A stretch of 64,000 nt of DNA from Dokdonella immobilis (GTDB lineage Bacteria > Pseudomonadota > Gammaproteobacteria > Xanthomonadales > Rhodanobacteraceae): contig NZ_FOVF01000009.1 of assembly GCF_900115085.1 (NCBI RefSeq), positions 59,106 to 123,105 of the forward strand. The letters run 5' to 3'. Numbering within the stretch: position 1 is the first letter of the stretch; each line of letters opens with the position of its first letter. The notes under the pieces were generated by a model. The model was not told where the DNA came from. It did no database searches and worked only from the letters and a program-made list of their open reading frames with translations. Made by a program: the position numbers and the translations under genes. Shown one piece after another: positions 37,144 to 49,316 of this stretch.

Positions 37144-37683
37144 TCAGCGCCAGCGACGATCGATCCGGAACACCGCCGAACATCCCCCGCTGACCCAGAC
37201 TCCGGCGCGGTTCCAGCCCCAGCTCCGGCCCTCGATGCAGGCCGAATTGGAGAGCTGGCGGACGATTCGGACACCGCCGCCGCGACCGACGTCGACCTGG
37301 CACATGCGATAGCGGTAGTCGTCGCTCGAGCAGGTCAGGCTGATGTCGCGATCCCAGCCGGGACCCGGACGCCAGTCGCCGCCGTGGTGATCGCCCCGCC
37401 CACGCTCGACGAAAACGCCGGCACAACCGCGGTCGACCCACAGGCCACGGCGATCGATGCCCCAGGTACGGCCCTCGATGCAGCGCGCTTCGGAAAGCTG
37501 CCGAACGAGGTCAGCCGAACGCCAGTCCACGTCGCAGCGCGTGTAGCGATAATCGTTGCTGCTGCATTCGATGCGATCACGACCGCCGCCGTAGCCACCG
37601 CGTTGCGGCTCGGCCTGGGCCGTCGTAGTCATCAGAACCGCTCCCGCAACGGCGACCCCGATGGTGAATAACTTGCTCAGCAT
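37144..37683 (-). CDS. Secreted DUF3011-type protein
   Basis: A 179-residue predicted secreted protein with a signal peptide (AVAGAVLMTTTAQA, cleavage near residue 25). Two similar modules follow, IECSSNDYRYTRCDVDW and LTCSSDDYRYRMCQVDVG, each with RQLS-x2-CIEG-RxWG and a final VxxGCxxVF. This four-Cys repeat is the DUF3011 pattern common in Xanthomonadales; paired Cys suggest disulfides in the periplasm or outside the cell. Function is unknown. It lies between aspS and the FmdB-like gene. Confidence 0.8.
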   Translation of the reverse strand: MLSKLFTIGVAVAGAVLMTTTAQAEPQRGGYGGGRDRIECSSNDYRYTRCDVDWRSADLVRQLSEARCIEGRTWGIDRRGLWVDRGCAGVFVERGRGDHHGGDWRPGPGWDRDISLTCSSDDYRYRMCQVDVGRGGGVRIVRQLSNSACIEGRSWGWNRAGVWVSGGCSAVFRIDRRWR

Positions 37684-37750
37684 GCGCCTTCTCCTCTCTG
37701 ATGGCGCCCGCAGTGTAGACCGGACGACGCTGAACGTCTGCCCTCCCCGG

Positions 37751-38071
37751 CTAGCCTTCGTTCGCGGCAGACGGTTTCGATTCAGGCTTCTTGGTTTCCG
37801 TCTTGACCGGCTCGGGCTTGGCCGAGGTATCGGCGGCGGCCGGCTTTTCCGCGGACTCCGAGCTGGCCAGGTTGCGCCTGGTGTCGCCCTCCTTCTTGAA
37901 ATCGGTCTCATACCAGCCTGAGCCGGACAGCCGGAATGCCGGCGCGGTCAGGCGTCGGCGCACGCCATGCTTGCCGCATTCCGGGCAGTCGCTCGGATCG
38001 GCGTCGGAAACCTTCTGCAGACGTTCGAACCGGTGCGCACAGCTCGGACATTCAAATTCGTAGATAGGCAT
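37751..38071 (-). CDS. FmdB-family zinc ribbon protein
   Basis: A 106-residue protein with a zinc ribbon at the N-terminus: MPIYEFECPSCAHRFERLQ and CPECGKHG give two CxxC pairs. A Lys/Pro/Glu-rich disordered tail follows from about residue 65. The family is a putative regulatory or nucleic-acid-associated zinc ribbon and in many proteobacteria sits just upstream of aspS; here the DUF3011 gene lies between them. ATG 38071 fits the family start. Confidence 0.9.
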   Translation of the reverse strand: MPIYEFECPSCAHRFERLQKVSDADPSDCPECGKHGVRRRLTAPAFRLSGSGWYETDFKKEGDTRRNLASSESAEKPAAADTSAKPEPVKTETKKPESKPSAANEG

Positions 38072-38371
38072 CGGTGTCTTCACCCGGAATCGTGGAATGC
38101 TGCGCCGGCAAATGGTGCCTCGCGCCAGCATATCAATGCCTGGGCGGATGACGGAAATTCCGCGCGCAAGGGCCGCAGAGGAGCCTGCACGTGCGCGCAC
38201 CGAGCCGCGGGGCGAGACATCCGCCCGGCAGATCGATACTCTCACGACCGGACCACGCCTGGTCCGCTGCGCCAATTCGACCGGCCACGGCGCGCGGAAA
38301 CCGCCGTCTGGCGGGAATCGGAACCGGCGGCAACCGGCCCCGTTCGGCCGCAAACAGGAGCCTGAAACCTA
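38072..38371. other. Divergent intergenic region, no gene seen
   Basis: This stretch of 300 bp separates the divergent FmdB-like and symporter genes and should hold both promoters. Only an AGGAG ribosome-binding site for the symporter (about 38356-38360) stands out; I see no convincing -35/-10 pair or repeat. Confidence 0.5.
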
Positions 38372-39838
38372 ATGAATGAAGTCATCGGCGCGATCAATGA
38401 CCTGGTCTGGAGCAAGGCGCTGATCGCGTTGTGCCTGGGTGCCGGCCTGTACTTTTCGATACGCACCCGCTTCATGCAGGTGCGCTCGATACCGGAGATG
38501 ATCCGTTCGATCTTCAGCGGCAAGACCTCGCCCTCGGGCGTGTCGTCGTTCCAGGCACTGACCATGTCGCTGTCCGGCCGGGTCGGCACCGGCAACATCG
38601 CCGGCGTCGCCACCGCGATCGCCTTCGGCGGTCCCGGCGCGGTGTTCTGGATGTGGACCGTGGCCTTCTTCGGCGCATCAACTGCGTTCGTCGAAGCCAC
38701 CCTGGCCCAGATCTACAAGGAAAAGGACGATCGCGGCATGTACCGCGGTGGCCCCGCCTATTACATCGAGAAGGGCCTCGGCCTGAAGTGGTATGCTTGG
38801 CTGTTCGCGGTCGCCACGATCGTCGCCACCGGCTTCCTGCTGCCAGGCGTGCAGGCCAACAGCATCGGCGCGGCCATGCAGAACGCCTGGGGCATCGAGC
38901 CCTGGATGACTGCGGCCGCGGTCGTATTCGGACTCGGCTTCATCATCTTCGGCGGGGTCAAGCGCATCGCCCACTTCGCCGAATTCGTCGTGCCGTTCAT
39001 GGCCCTGGCCTACATCATCGTCGCCCTGATCATCATGTTCCTCAACATCGAGCAGGTGCCGGCGGTGTTCTCGCTGATCTTCAAGAGCGCATTCGGCCTG
39101 CAGGCCGGATTCGGCGCCGTGCTCGGCCTGGCCGTGGAGTGGGGGGTCAAGCGTGGCGTCTATTCGAACGAAGCCGGCCAGGGCACCGCGCCGCACCCGG
39201 CGGCAGCGGCCGAGGTCACCCACCCGGCCAGGCAGGGCTACGTGCAGGCATTCTCGATCTACATCGACACGATGCTGGTCTGTTCGGCCACGGCGTTCCT
39301 GATCCTCTCGACCGGCATGTACAACGTGATGAACCCTGACGGCGGCATGCTCGTCGAGAAACTGCCGGGCATGGAGATCGGACCCGGCTACGCGCAGGCG
39401 GCGGTCGAATCGATGCTGCCGGGCTTCGGCCAGGGTTTCGTCGCCCTGGCCCTGCTGTTCTTCGCCTTCACCACGATCGTCGCCTACTACTACATGGCCG
39501 AGACCAACATCAGCTACATCAACCGCAAGATACACCGGCCCTGGATCGTCCTCGTCCTGCGCGTCGGCATCCTGATCATGGTCACGATCGGGACGATCAA
39601 GACTGCCGGCGCGGCCTGGCAACTCGGCGACATCGGCGCCGGCCTGATGGCCTGGCTCAACATCGTCGCGATCCTGATCCTGCAGAAACCGGCATTTGCC
39701 GCCCTGCGCGACTACGAACGCCAGCGCAAGGCTGGCACCGTCGACCCGACCTTCGATCCCGACGCACTCGGCATCCGCAATGCCGAATTCTGGAGCGAGA
39801 AGCTGCGCGAGGATGCGAAATCGGCGGGCAATTCCTGA
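38372..39838 (+). CDS. Sodium:alanine/amino acid symporter (AGCS family)
   Basis: A 488-residue inner-membrane Na+-coupled amino acid importer of the AlsT/DagA type. About ten hydrophobic helices are seen. Family motifs include SLSGRVGTGNIAGVATAIAF near residues 66-85, GGPAYYIEKGLG near 126, and VEWGVKRGVYSNEAGQGTAP near 255. Its substrate is likely alanine or glycine, which would fit gcvP at 58 kb, but nothing links them here. It is convergent with clpB. Confidence 0.9.
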   Translation: MNEVIGAINDLVWSKALIALCLGAGLYFSIRTRFMQVRSIPEMIRSIFSGKTSPSGVSSFQALTMSLSGRVGTGNIAGVATAIAFGGPGAVFWMWTVAFFGASTAFVEATLAQIYKEKDDRGMYRGGPAYYIEKGLGLKWYAWLFAVATIVATGFLLPGVQANSIGAAMQNAWGIEPWMTAAAVVFGLGFIIFGGVKRIAHFAEFVVPFMALAYIIVALIIMFLNIEQVPAVFSLIFKSAFGLQAGFGAVLGLAVEWGVKRGVYSNEAGQGTAPHPAAAAEVTHPARQGYVQAFSIYIDTMLVCSATAFLILSTGMYNVMNPDGGMLVEKLPGMEIGPGYAQAAVESMLPGFGQGFVALALLFFAFTTIVAYYYMAETNISYINRKIHRPWIVLVLRVGILIMVTIGTIKTAGAAWQLGDIGAGLMAWLNIVAILILQKPAFAALRDYERQRKAGTVDPTFDPDALGIRNAEFWSEKLREDAKSAGNS

Positions 39839-39864
39839 CCGCATTGCGCTGGCCGGCTGCGCGC

Positions 39865-39928
39865 GGGCTCCGGACGCGGCGCGACTACGCCGTGGCCGGA
39901 GCCCGGCGCCCTTGCCGGGCGCGGCCCT
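39865..39928. terminator. Possible convergent terminator hairpins between symporter and clpB genes
   Basis: GGGCTCCGG (39865-39873) faces CCGGAGCCC (39896-39904), and a second small GC stem (GCGCCC with GGGCGC) follows, ending near CCCTTT. There is no long T-run, so the termination role is tentative. The two genes converge on this 90-bp gap. Confidence 0.4.
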
Positions 39929-42514
<2,586 letters not shown>

Positions 42515-42646
42515 GTTGAGTGCCTTCTGATGAAGTGGCAGCCGGGCCGCCGATGCGCATGAAATGGTGCCCGGCCGGCGCGGAATCAAGCAGCCTGGGA
42601 ACGCCCCCGCCGCACCACTGCGGCGGTCGCCGCGAATGGCGCGCGG

Positions 42647-44284
42647 TCAGGTCGCCTGGGCCGCGGTCCGCGCGGCGAGCGTAGCCGCCGGCGACAGGGT
42701 GATGCGGAAACAGGCGCCACCGCCGGCCACCGGCACGTACTCGAGCGTGGCCTGGCTCGATTCGCACATCTGCCGGGCCAGGTACAGGCCCAGTCCGGTG
42801 CCGTCCTCGCTGGTCGTGTAGAACGGATCGAAGATCTGCGCGGCGACCTTGGCCGGGATGCCCGGGCCGCGATCGACGACTTCGAGCAGGGGCGGCCCCT
42901 TGTCGGTCGCCATGCGCGCCACGAGTACCACGCGCGCCACCGAACCAGGCTCGCGGCCGTAGCGGATCGCGTTCTGGACCAGGTTCCAGACCACCTGCTG
43001 CAGGTGCTGCGGATCGACCATGGCCTCGATCGTGCGGTTCTGCGTGATCGCGCGCAGATGATCCTGGCCGAGGTCGTTGCTCTGCTTGTATTCCTCGACG
43101 AAGGCCAGCGCCCAGGCATTCAGGTCGATGCTTTCCGGACGCGAACGCTCGCGTCGCGACAGCTGCAGGATGTTCTCGATGACTTCGTTGGCGCGCGTGC
43201 AATGGTTGTTGACGATCTCGACCAGGCGCCGGTCCTCCTCGTGCATGTTCTCCGACTCGGCCAGCAGCTGCGCCGAATAGCGGATCGCCGCGAGCGGATT
43301 GCGGATCTCGTGGGCGATCGACGCGGATAGCCGGCCGAGCGAGGCGAGGGTCATTTCCTCGGCCCTTCGCGACAGCAGCGAAGTGTCGTCGAGAAAGATC
43401 AGGATGTGCGTGTCGTCGTTTGGCGACATGCGCGAGAAGCGCGGGATCACCTCGGGAACGTCGGCGGCCAGGGCGACCGGGTTCTGGTCGATCCGACCGG
43501 AATGGCGCCAGTGGTAGAGCCGACGCGACAGTTCCGGCGCCACCTGGCCAAGATCGCGCTGGTTCGGCGAGGGATTGCCGATCAGGTGCCAGGCCGACTC
43601 GTTGATGCGCAGGATGTGGTTGGCATCGTCGACCAGCAACACGCCGGTCTTCATGCGCCGGATGATCAGGTCGTTGACCTGCTCGAGATTGAGCAGATCG
43701 ACGCCGCGCTGCTCAGCCAGCGCTTCGGTTTCGCGCATCTGCCGGCCAAGATGCGCGCAAAGCGCGGCCACGGCGATGTAGGCGAATCCGAACAATGACG
43801 CTTCGAGGATGCTGCGGTCGACCGTCGCTGCGCTGAAATACGAAAACAGCGGCGGCGCTATGACGCCGACCGCAGCCAGCGCGGCAAGCAGCAGGGATTG
43901 CCGGAACGGCAGCAGCAGCGCGCCGACGCCGACGTTGACCATCAGCATCATCGGAATCGAGCTGTGCCCGCCGCTGATCGAGAACAGGACCAGGGCCGCC
44001 GCCAGCGTGTCGAGGGTCAGGGCCAGGCCAATGCTGGCGCTGAGCCGGCGGCGCATGCGGTCGGTGGAAATCAGCAGGATGATCGCGACCGCGCAGTAGA
44101 TCAGGGTCACCGAGCGACCGAGGTCGGCGTGGCTGATCCGGATCCAGTCGACGGCGAGGGTACTGAACACCAGGCCCAGGTAGACGACTGCTTCGAGCAG
44201 GCGGTACAGATTGAAGAAATAGAGTTCGCGCCGGGTGATGTCACCGGCCGCGTCTTCCGCCCGTCGCGCCTGCCGCTCTGCCAA
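42647..44284 (-). CDS. pilS: Type IV pilus two-component sensor kinase PilS
   Basis: Histidine kinase that controls pilin transcription through PilR and sigma-54. The 545-residue protein has about six transmembrane helices (residues 40-195), a PAS-like region (MKTGVLLVDDANHILRIN), the phospho-acceptor His325 in SASIAHEIRNPLAAIR, and ATPase motifs NAIRYG, DRGPGIP and GTGLGLYLAR. TTG 44284 is chosen because GGAGG sits 7 bases before it; an ATG in the right place is lacking. Its partner pilR lies 10.8 kb away on the other strand. Confidence 0.9.
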   Translation of the reverse strand: MAERQARRAEDAAGDITRRELYFFNLYRLLEAVVYLGLVFSTLAVDWIRISHADLGRSVTLIYCAVAIILLISTDRMRRRLSASIGLALTLDTLAAALVLFSISGGHSSIPMMLMVNVGVGALLLPFRQSLLLAALAAVGVIAPPLFSYFSAATVDRSILEASLFGFAYIAVAALCAHLGRQMRETEALAEQRGVDLLNLEQVNDLIIRRMKTGVLLVDDANHILRINESAWHLIGNPSPNQRDLGQVAPELSRRLYHWRHSGRIDQNPVALAADVPEVIPRFSRMSPNDDTHILIFLDDTSLLSRRAEEMTLASLGRLSASIAHEIRNPLAAIRYSAQLLAESENMHEEDRRLVEIVNNHCTRANEVIENILQLSRRERSRPESIDLNAWALAFVEEYKQSNDLGQDHLRAITQNRTIEAMVDPQHLQQVVWNLVQNAIRYGREPGSVARVVLVARMATDKGPPLLEVVDRGPGIPAKVAAQIFDPFYTTSEDGTGLGLYLARQMCESSQATLEYVPVAGGGACFRITLSPAATLAARTAAQAT

Positions 44285-44672
44285 GATCTGTCCTCCAGTG
44301 GCCCCGAAGTATAGGTGCGCAGGGCGCAATGCTACAGCCTGCGCGCCGGCTTGCCTGCCCGTCGTTGACCCTAGTTGACAGATCGAACCGGCTCGACCGG
44401 CCCCGGGCGCGGCAACTTCGGCGTCGCGGCGAGCATGATCAACGGCTTGCGGGCGTGGGCGAGGGCAGCTGTCGCGGGCATCGCCGATGGCACCCGGCCG
44501 TCCCGAAAACGCCGACGTTTTGCAATCGTTCCGGGCTTTGCCCAAAATACGCGGCCATCCTGCGGGTCGACCCGGTCTTCCAGCGTCGACGCTCTCCTCC
44601 TCCGCTCAACGGCTTGCGGCCTTGCCCGCCGGGCAATGTTGCTTTCCGCGTCTTTCCCATGAAGGTGCCTGC
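44285..44672. other. Divergent pilS-sucC intergenic region
   Basis: This gap of 388 bp should contain the sucC promoter and the pilS promoter. No repeat, RNA or small gene stands out. A TTGACA-like hexamer lies near 44374-44379, but no convincing -10 partner was found. Confidence 0.45.
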
Positions 44673-45839
44673 ATGAATTTCCACGAATACCAAGCCAAGG
44701 AACTGTTCGCCGAGTACGGCATCCCGGTGCCGCCGGGCAAGGTCGCCGCGTCTCCGGAGCAGGCTGTCGATGCGGCCAAGGCGCTCGGCGGCTCGCAATG
44801 GATGGTCAAGGCCCAGATCCACGCCGGCGGCCGCGGCAAGGCCGGCGGCGTCAAGTTCTGCAAGTCGACCGACGAGGTCAAGGCGGCCGCCGCCGGCATG
44901 CTCGGTCGCGACATGGAGACTTACCAATCCGGCGGCCGCGCGCTTCCGGTCAACCTGGTCCTGGTCACCGATGCCACCGACATCGCCAAGGAGCTGTACC
45001 TGTCGATCCTGGTCGACCGCGACAGCAAGGCCGTCTCGTTCATCGCCTCGGCCCAGGGCGGCGTCGACATCGAACAGGTCGCCCGCGAGACTCCGGAAGA
45101 CATCCACACGATCGAGGTCAACTTCGTCGAAGGCCTGCAGCCCTACCAGTGCCGCAAGCTCGCCTTCGACATGGGCCTCGACGGCAAGCAGGCCAGCCAG
45201 CTGACCAAGATCATGCTCGGCCTGTACAAGCTGTTCAACGAGAAGGACCTGGCCCTGGTCGAGCTCAATCCGCTGGCGATCCTCGATTCCGGCGTGCTGA
45301 TGGCCCTCGACGGCAAGGTCAACTCGGACGACAACGCCGAATTCCGCCATCCGAAGCTGGTCGCCATGCGCGACCTGACCCAGGAAGATGCGGCCGAAGC
45401 CGCCGCGGTCCAGCACAACCTCAACTACGTGACGATGGACGGCAACATCGGCTGCATGGTCAACGGGGCCGGCCTGGCCATGGCCACCATGGACGTGATC
45501 AAGCTCGCCGGTGGCGAGCCGGCCAACTTCCTCGACGTCGGCGGCGGCGCGACCAAGGAACGCGTGACCGAGGCGTTCAAACTGATCCTGCGCTCGGACA
45601 AGGTGCAGGCCATCCTGGTCAACATCTTCGGTGGCATCGTGCGCTGCGACCTGATCGCCGAGGGCATCATCGCCGCGGTCAAGGAAGTCGGCCTGAAGAT
45701 CCCCGTCATCGTCCGCCTGCAGGGCACGAATGTCGAAAAAGGCCGCGAGCTGCTGGCCAGCTCCGGGCTCGCGATCACGCCCGCCGATGATCTCAATGAC
45801 GCGGCCCAGAAGGCCGTCGCATCGGTCAAGGCCGCCTGA
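44673..45839 (+). CDS. sucC: Succinyl-CoA synthetase beta subunit SucC
   Basis: ADP-forming subunit of the TCA enzyme that makes succinate and ATP from succinyl-CoA. The 388-residue protein starts [20 protein letters not shown], and has the ATP-grasp domain ([19 protein letters not shown]) and the C-terminal ligase domain with [20 protein letters not shown] 44673 fits the family. sucD follows after about 110 bp, which include a REP-like half element. Confidence 0.97.
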   Translation: MNFHEYQAKELFAEYGIPVPPGKVAASPEQAVDAAKALGGSQWMVKAQIHAGGRGKAGGVKFCKSTDEVKAAAAGMLGRDMETYQSGGRALPVNLVLVTDATDIAKELYLSILVDRDSKAVSFIASAQGGVDIEQVARETPEDIHTIEVNFVEGLQPYQCRKLAFDMGLDGKQASQLTKIMLGLYKLFNEKDLALVELNPLAILDSGVLMALDGKVNSDDNAEFRHPKLVAMRDLTQEDAAEAAAVQHNLNYVTMDGNIGCMVNGAGLAMATMDVIKLAGGEPANFLDVGGGATKERVTEAFKLILRSDKVQAILVNIFGGIVRCDLIAEGIIAAVKEVGLKIPVIVRLQGTNVEKGRELLASSGLAITPADDLNDAAQKAVASVKAA

Positions 45840-45851
45840 TCAATACAACAC

Positions 45852-45880
45852 TGTAGGAAGCGGCTTCAGCCGCGATGCTT
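45852..45880. repeat. REP-like half element between sucC and sucD
   Basis: GTAGGAAGCGGCTTCAGCC followed by GCGATGCTT matches the left arm of the paired element at 22962. A degenerate opposite arm may lie at 45901-45916. It sits inside the sucCD operon, where it could form an intercistronic RNA stem. Confidence 0.75.
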
Positions 45881-45951
45881 CTGTTCTGGATCCCCAACGA
45901 AGCGCATCGCAGAAGCCATTCCCGAAAGAACGAAATCTCGAGGATCGATCC

Positions 45952-46824
<873 letters not shown>

Positions 46825-46845
46825 GTCCTCGGCCAAGGCCCCGAC

Positions 46846-46879
46846 AAAGGCCGCCGGAGCCATCCGGCGGCCTTTTTTG
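46846..46879 (+). terminator. Rho-independent terminator after sucD
   Basis: AAGGCCGCCGG faces CCGGCGGCCTT across a short AGCCAT loop and is followed by a run of T residues (46873-46878). It ends the sucCD transcript. Confidence 0.92.
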
Positions 46880-47008
46880 TTGCGCGCCGCGAGCCGAATT
46901 GCGTGATCCGGGACACCGCACGGCAGCGCCGACCCGACCGATTGCGCTAGGCTGCGGGCGCCATCCCTCCTGCGACCCACTCCGTATCGAACTACCGGGC
47001 ACGGCTCG

Positions 47009-49195
47009 ATGCCAGAAAACGACCAGAACGATCGACCCGAAAGCGCCGATGCGCGCAGCGACCTGCCGCGTATCGCCGGATACCGCCTGGTGCGCAGGCT
47101 CGGCCTCGGCGGCATGGCGACGGTCTACCTGGCCGTGCAGGAATCGCTCGATCGCGAAGTGGCGATCAAGGTCATGCGCCCGGCGCGCCAGCTCGACGAA
47201 GAGCAGACCATCCGCTTCGAGCACGAGGCGCGGATCATCGCCAAGCTCGAACATCCCGGCATCGTCGTCATCCACGAGGTCGGGCGGACCCTCGAGGGCG
47301 ACCTCTACTACGTCATGCCCTACCTCGCCAAGGGCGACCTCAGCGTGCGCGATTATCGCGACGACGAGCCGGGCCTGATCGCCCTTCTGCGCGCCCTGCT
47401 CGATGCACTGGGCTACGCCCATGCACGCGGCATCGTGCACCGCGACGTCAAACCCGAAAACGTCCTGTTCGACAACGCCGACCGGCCGCAGCTGGCCGAT
47501 TTCGGCATCGCCCTGGCCCAGCGCGAGGTCAACTCGCGGATCACCGGCGATGGTCTGGTCATCGGCACCAGCGCACAGATGAGCCCCGAGCAGGCGCGAG
47601 CGGATCCGGTCGACGACCGCTCGGATCTGTACAGCCTCGGCATCCTCGCCTTCGAGCTGCTGACCGGTTACCTGCCCTATCAATCGCCCGATGCGCTGGC
47701 GCTGGCCCTGATGCACGCGCAGGATCCGATCCCGAAGCTGCCGGAGGAAAAGTCGCACTGGCAGGGCTTCATCAATCGGGCCATGGCGAAGCGACCCGAG
47801 GACCGCTTCCGCAATGCCCAGGCCATGCAGCGCGCGCTCGATCCGATCGAGCGGCACGTGCGCCACGCGGCCGGCCTACCAGGGCGCTTGCGGCGTGCCG
47901 TGAACAAGCGGCCGTCGGTGCTGGTCGCGGTCGGTGCCCTGGTCGCGGTTGCGATCGTTGCCACCGTGCTGCCACTGATGGCCGGCCTGCGCGGACATGC
48001 CGCGGCCCCACCCCCGGCGTCGGACCGTGCGCCCGAACTTGCGGCCGAGCTCGCCGACGCGCAATCCCTGCTTTCCAGGGGTGCCCTCCTGCAACCGCCC
48101 GGCGCCAACGCGGCCGAGCATTTCCTTGCCGTGCTGGCGGTCGATCCGGACAGCAGCCTCGCCAGGAGCGGGCTCGAGGCGGTCCTGACGGCAGCGACCG
48201 ATCCGATCGTCGCGGCCGCCAATGCCGATCGCTTCGACGAAGTGCGTACGGGCGCGGCCAGGGCCCGGACCGTGGCCGGACAGGCCGGACTGGGCGACTC
48301 GCCGGCCTGGCAGGCCTTGCGCGATCGCAGCATCGAGGCCCTCGCGACACGCGCACGCGCGCACCTGGCCGACGCCGATCGCGGTCTCGCCGCAGACGCG
48401 ATGGCATTGATGCGCGAGCTCGGCGCCAGCGATGCCTTGCTGCAGCCGCTGGATGGCGAGTTGCGGAATCTGCCGCAGCCGGGCGTGGCAATCAGCGACC
48501 CCGGGGGCCCGCCCCTGCTGCTGGTGCCGGCGCGCTACCAGGGGGCGACGCTGTCGGCGCCGGTCCTGATGATGCGCAACGAAGTCAGCCGCGACGAATA
48601 CGCGGCATTCGCCGCGGCCAGCGGTCGGCCGGCCAGTCGCTGCCGCAACAGCCTGTCACCGTTGCGCCTGTTCGACCGGCGCGACTGGAAGGACCCGGGC
48701 TTTCGCCAGACCGGCGACGATCCGGTCGTCTGCGTCAGCTTCGATGACGCGCGCGCCTATGCGGCCTGGCTTGGTCGGCGCACCGGCATGAAATATCGCC
48801 TGCCGACCAATGCCGAATGGCTGCAGGCGGAGCGTTCCGTGCCGCGCAAGGCGTCGGCCTGCGCCAGAGGCAATGTGCGCGACAGCAGCGCCAGGGGGAT
48901 CGCGCTGCACCACGACTGCAATGACGGCTACGCGAACACGGCGCCGACCGGTCGTTTCCGGCCGAGCGAGCTGGGCCTGCACGATCTGCTCGGCAACGTC
49001 TCGGAGTGGTCGGCCGAATGCGGCACCGCCAGCAATGCCCTGGCCCGCAGCTTCGAGAGCGATACCTGTCCGCGGCGGGCCGTGCTCGGCATGTCCTGGC
49101 AGGATGGTCCCGATATCGACCCCAGGAGCGCGCGCCTGCTGCCTTCGGATCGCGGCTACGACGACGTCGGCTTTCGCCTGGTTCGCGAACTCTAG
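47009..49195 (+). CDS. Membrane Ser/Thr protein kinase with C-terminal FGE/SUMF1-like domain
   Basis: A 728-residue one-pass membrane kinase. The cytosolic Hanks-type domain (residues 23-285) has GLGGMATVYLAVQ, Lys54 in VAIKVM, the catalytic loop H144-R-D-V-K-P-E-N and DFG from Asp164, so it should be active. A transmembrane helix lies near residues 302-326, then a helical region to about 500. The C-terminal domain (about 505-728) is FGE-sulfatase-like (NEVSRDEYAAF, YRLPTNAEWLQAE, LGLHDLLGNVSEW), but the usual RGGSW is LGMSW and the catalytic Cys pair is not seen. It probably acts as a sensor. Substrates are unknown. Confidence 0.85.
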   Translation: MPENDQNDRPESADARSDLPRIAGYRLVRRLGLGGMATVYLAVQESLDREVAIKVMRPARQLDEEQTIRFEHEARIIAKLEHPGIVVIHEVGRTLEGDLYYVMPYLAKGDLSVRDYRDDEPGLIALLRALLDALGYAHARGIVHRDVKPENVLFDNADRPQLADFGIALAQREVNSRITGDGLVIGTSAQMSPEQARADPVDDRSDLYSLGILAFELLTGYLPYQSPDALALALMHAQDPIPKLPEEKSHWQGFINRAMAKRPEDRFRNAQAMQRALDPIERHVRHAAGLPGRLRRAVNKRPSVLVAVGALVAVAIVATVLPLMAGLRGHAAAPPPASDRAPELAAELADAQSLLSRGALLQPPGANAAEHFLAVLAVDPDSSLARSGLEAVLTAATDPIVAAANADRFDEVRTGAARARTVAGQAGLGDSPAWQALRDRSIEALATRARAHLADADRGLAADAMALMRELGASDALLQPLDGELRNLPQPGVAISDPGGPPLLLVPARYQGATLSAPVLMMRNEVSRDEYAAFAAASGRPASRCRNSLSPLRLFDRRDWKDPGFRQTGDDPVVCVSFDDARAYAAWLGRRTGMKYRLPTNAEWLQAERSVPRKASACARGNVRDSSARGIALHHDCNDGYANTAPTGRFRPSELGLHDLLGNVSEWSAECGTASNALARSFESDTCPRRAVLGMSWQDGPDIDPRSARLLPSDRGYDDVGFRLVREL

Positions 49196-49316
49196 TGGCC
49201 ACGGGTGCGTGGCATAATCGCGCGGCAGCCGGACTGTGCCTGGTCGGCCACGACCCGCCCGCCGCCACAGTCGACGATCGAACCCCCTCCTTCACCACCC
49301 TGTTGACGAATTCCCC

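Noticed and set aside
44374..44379. TTGACA-like -35 box before sucC
   Set aside because: No -10 hexamer at suitable spacing, so no promoter is called.
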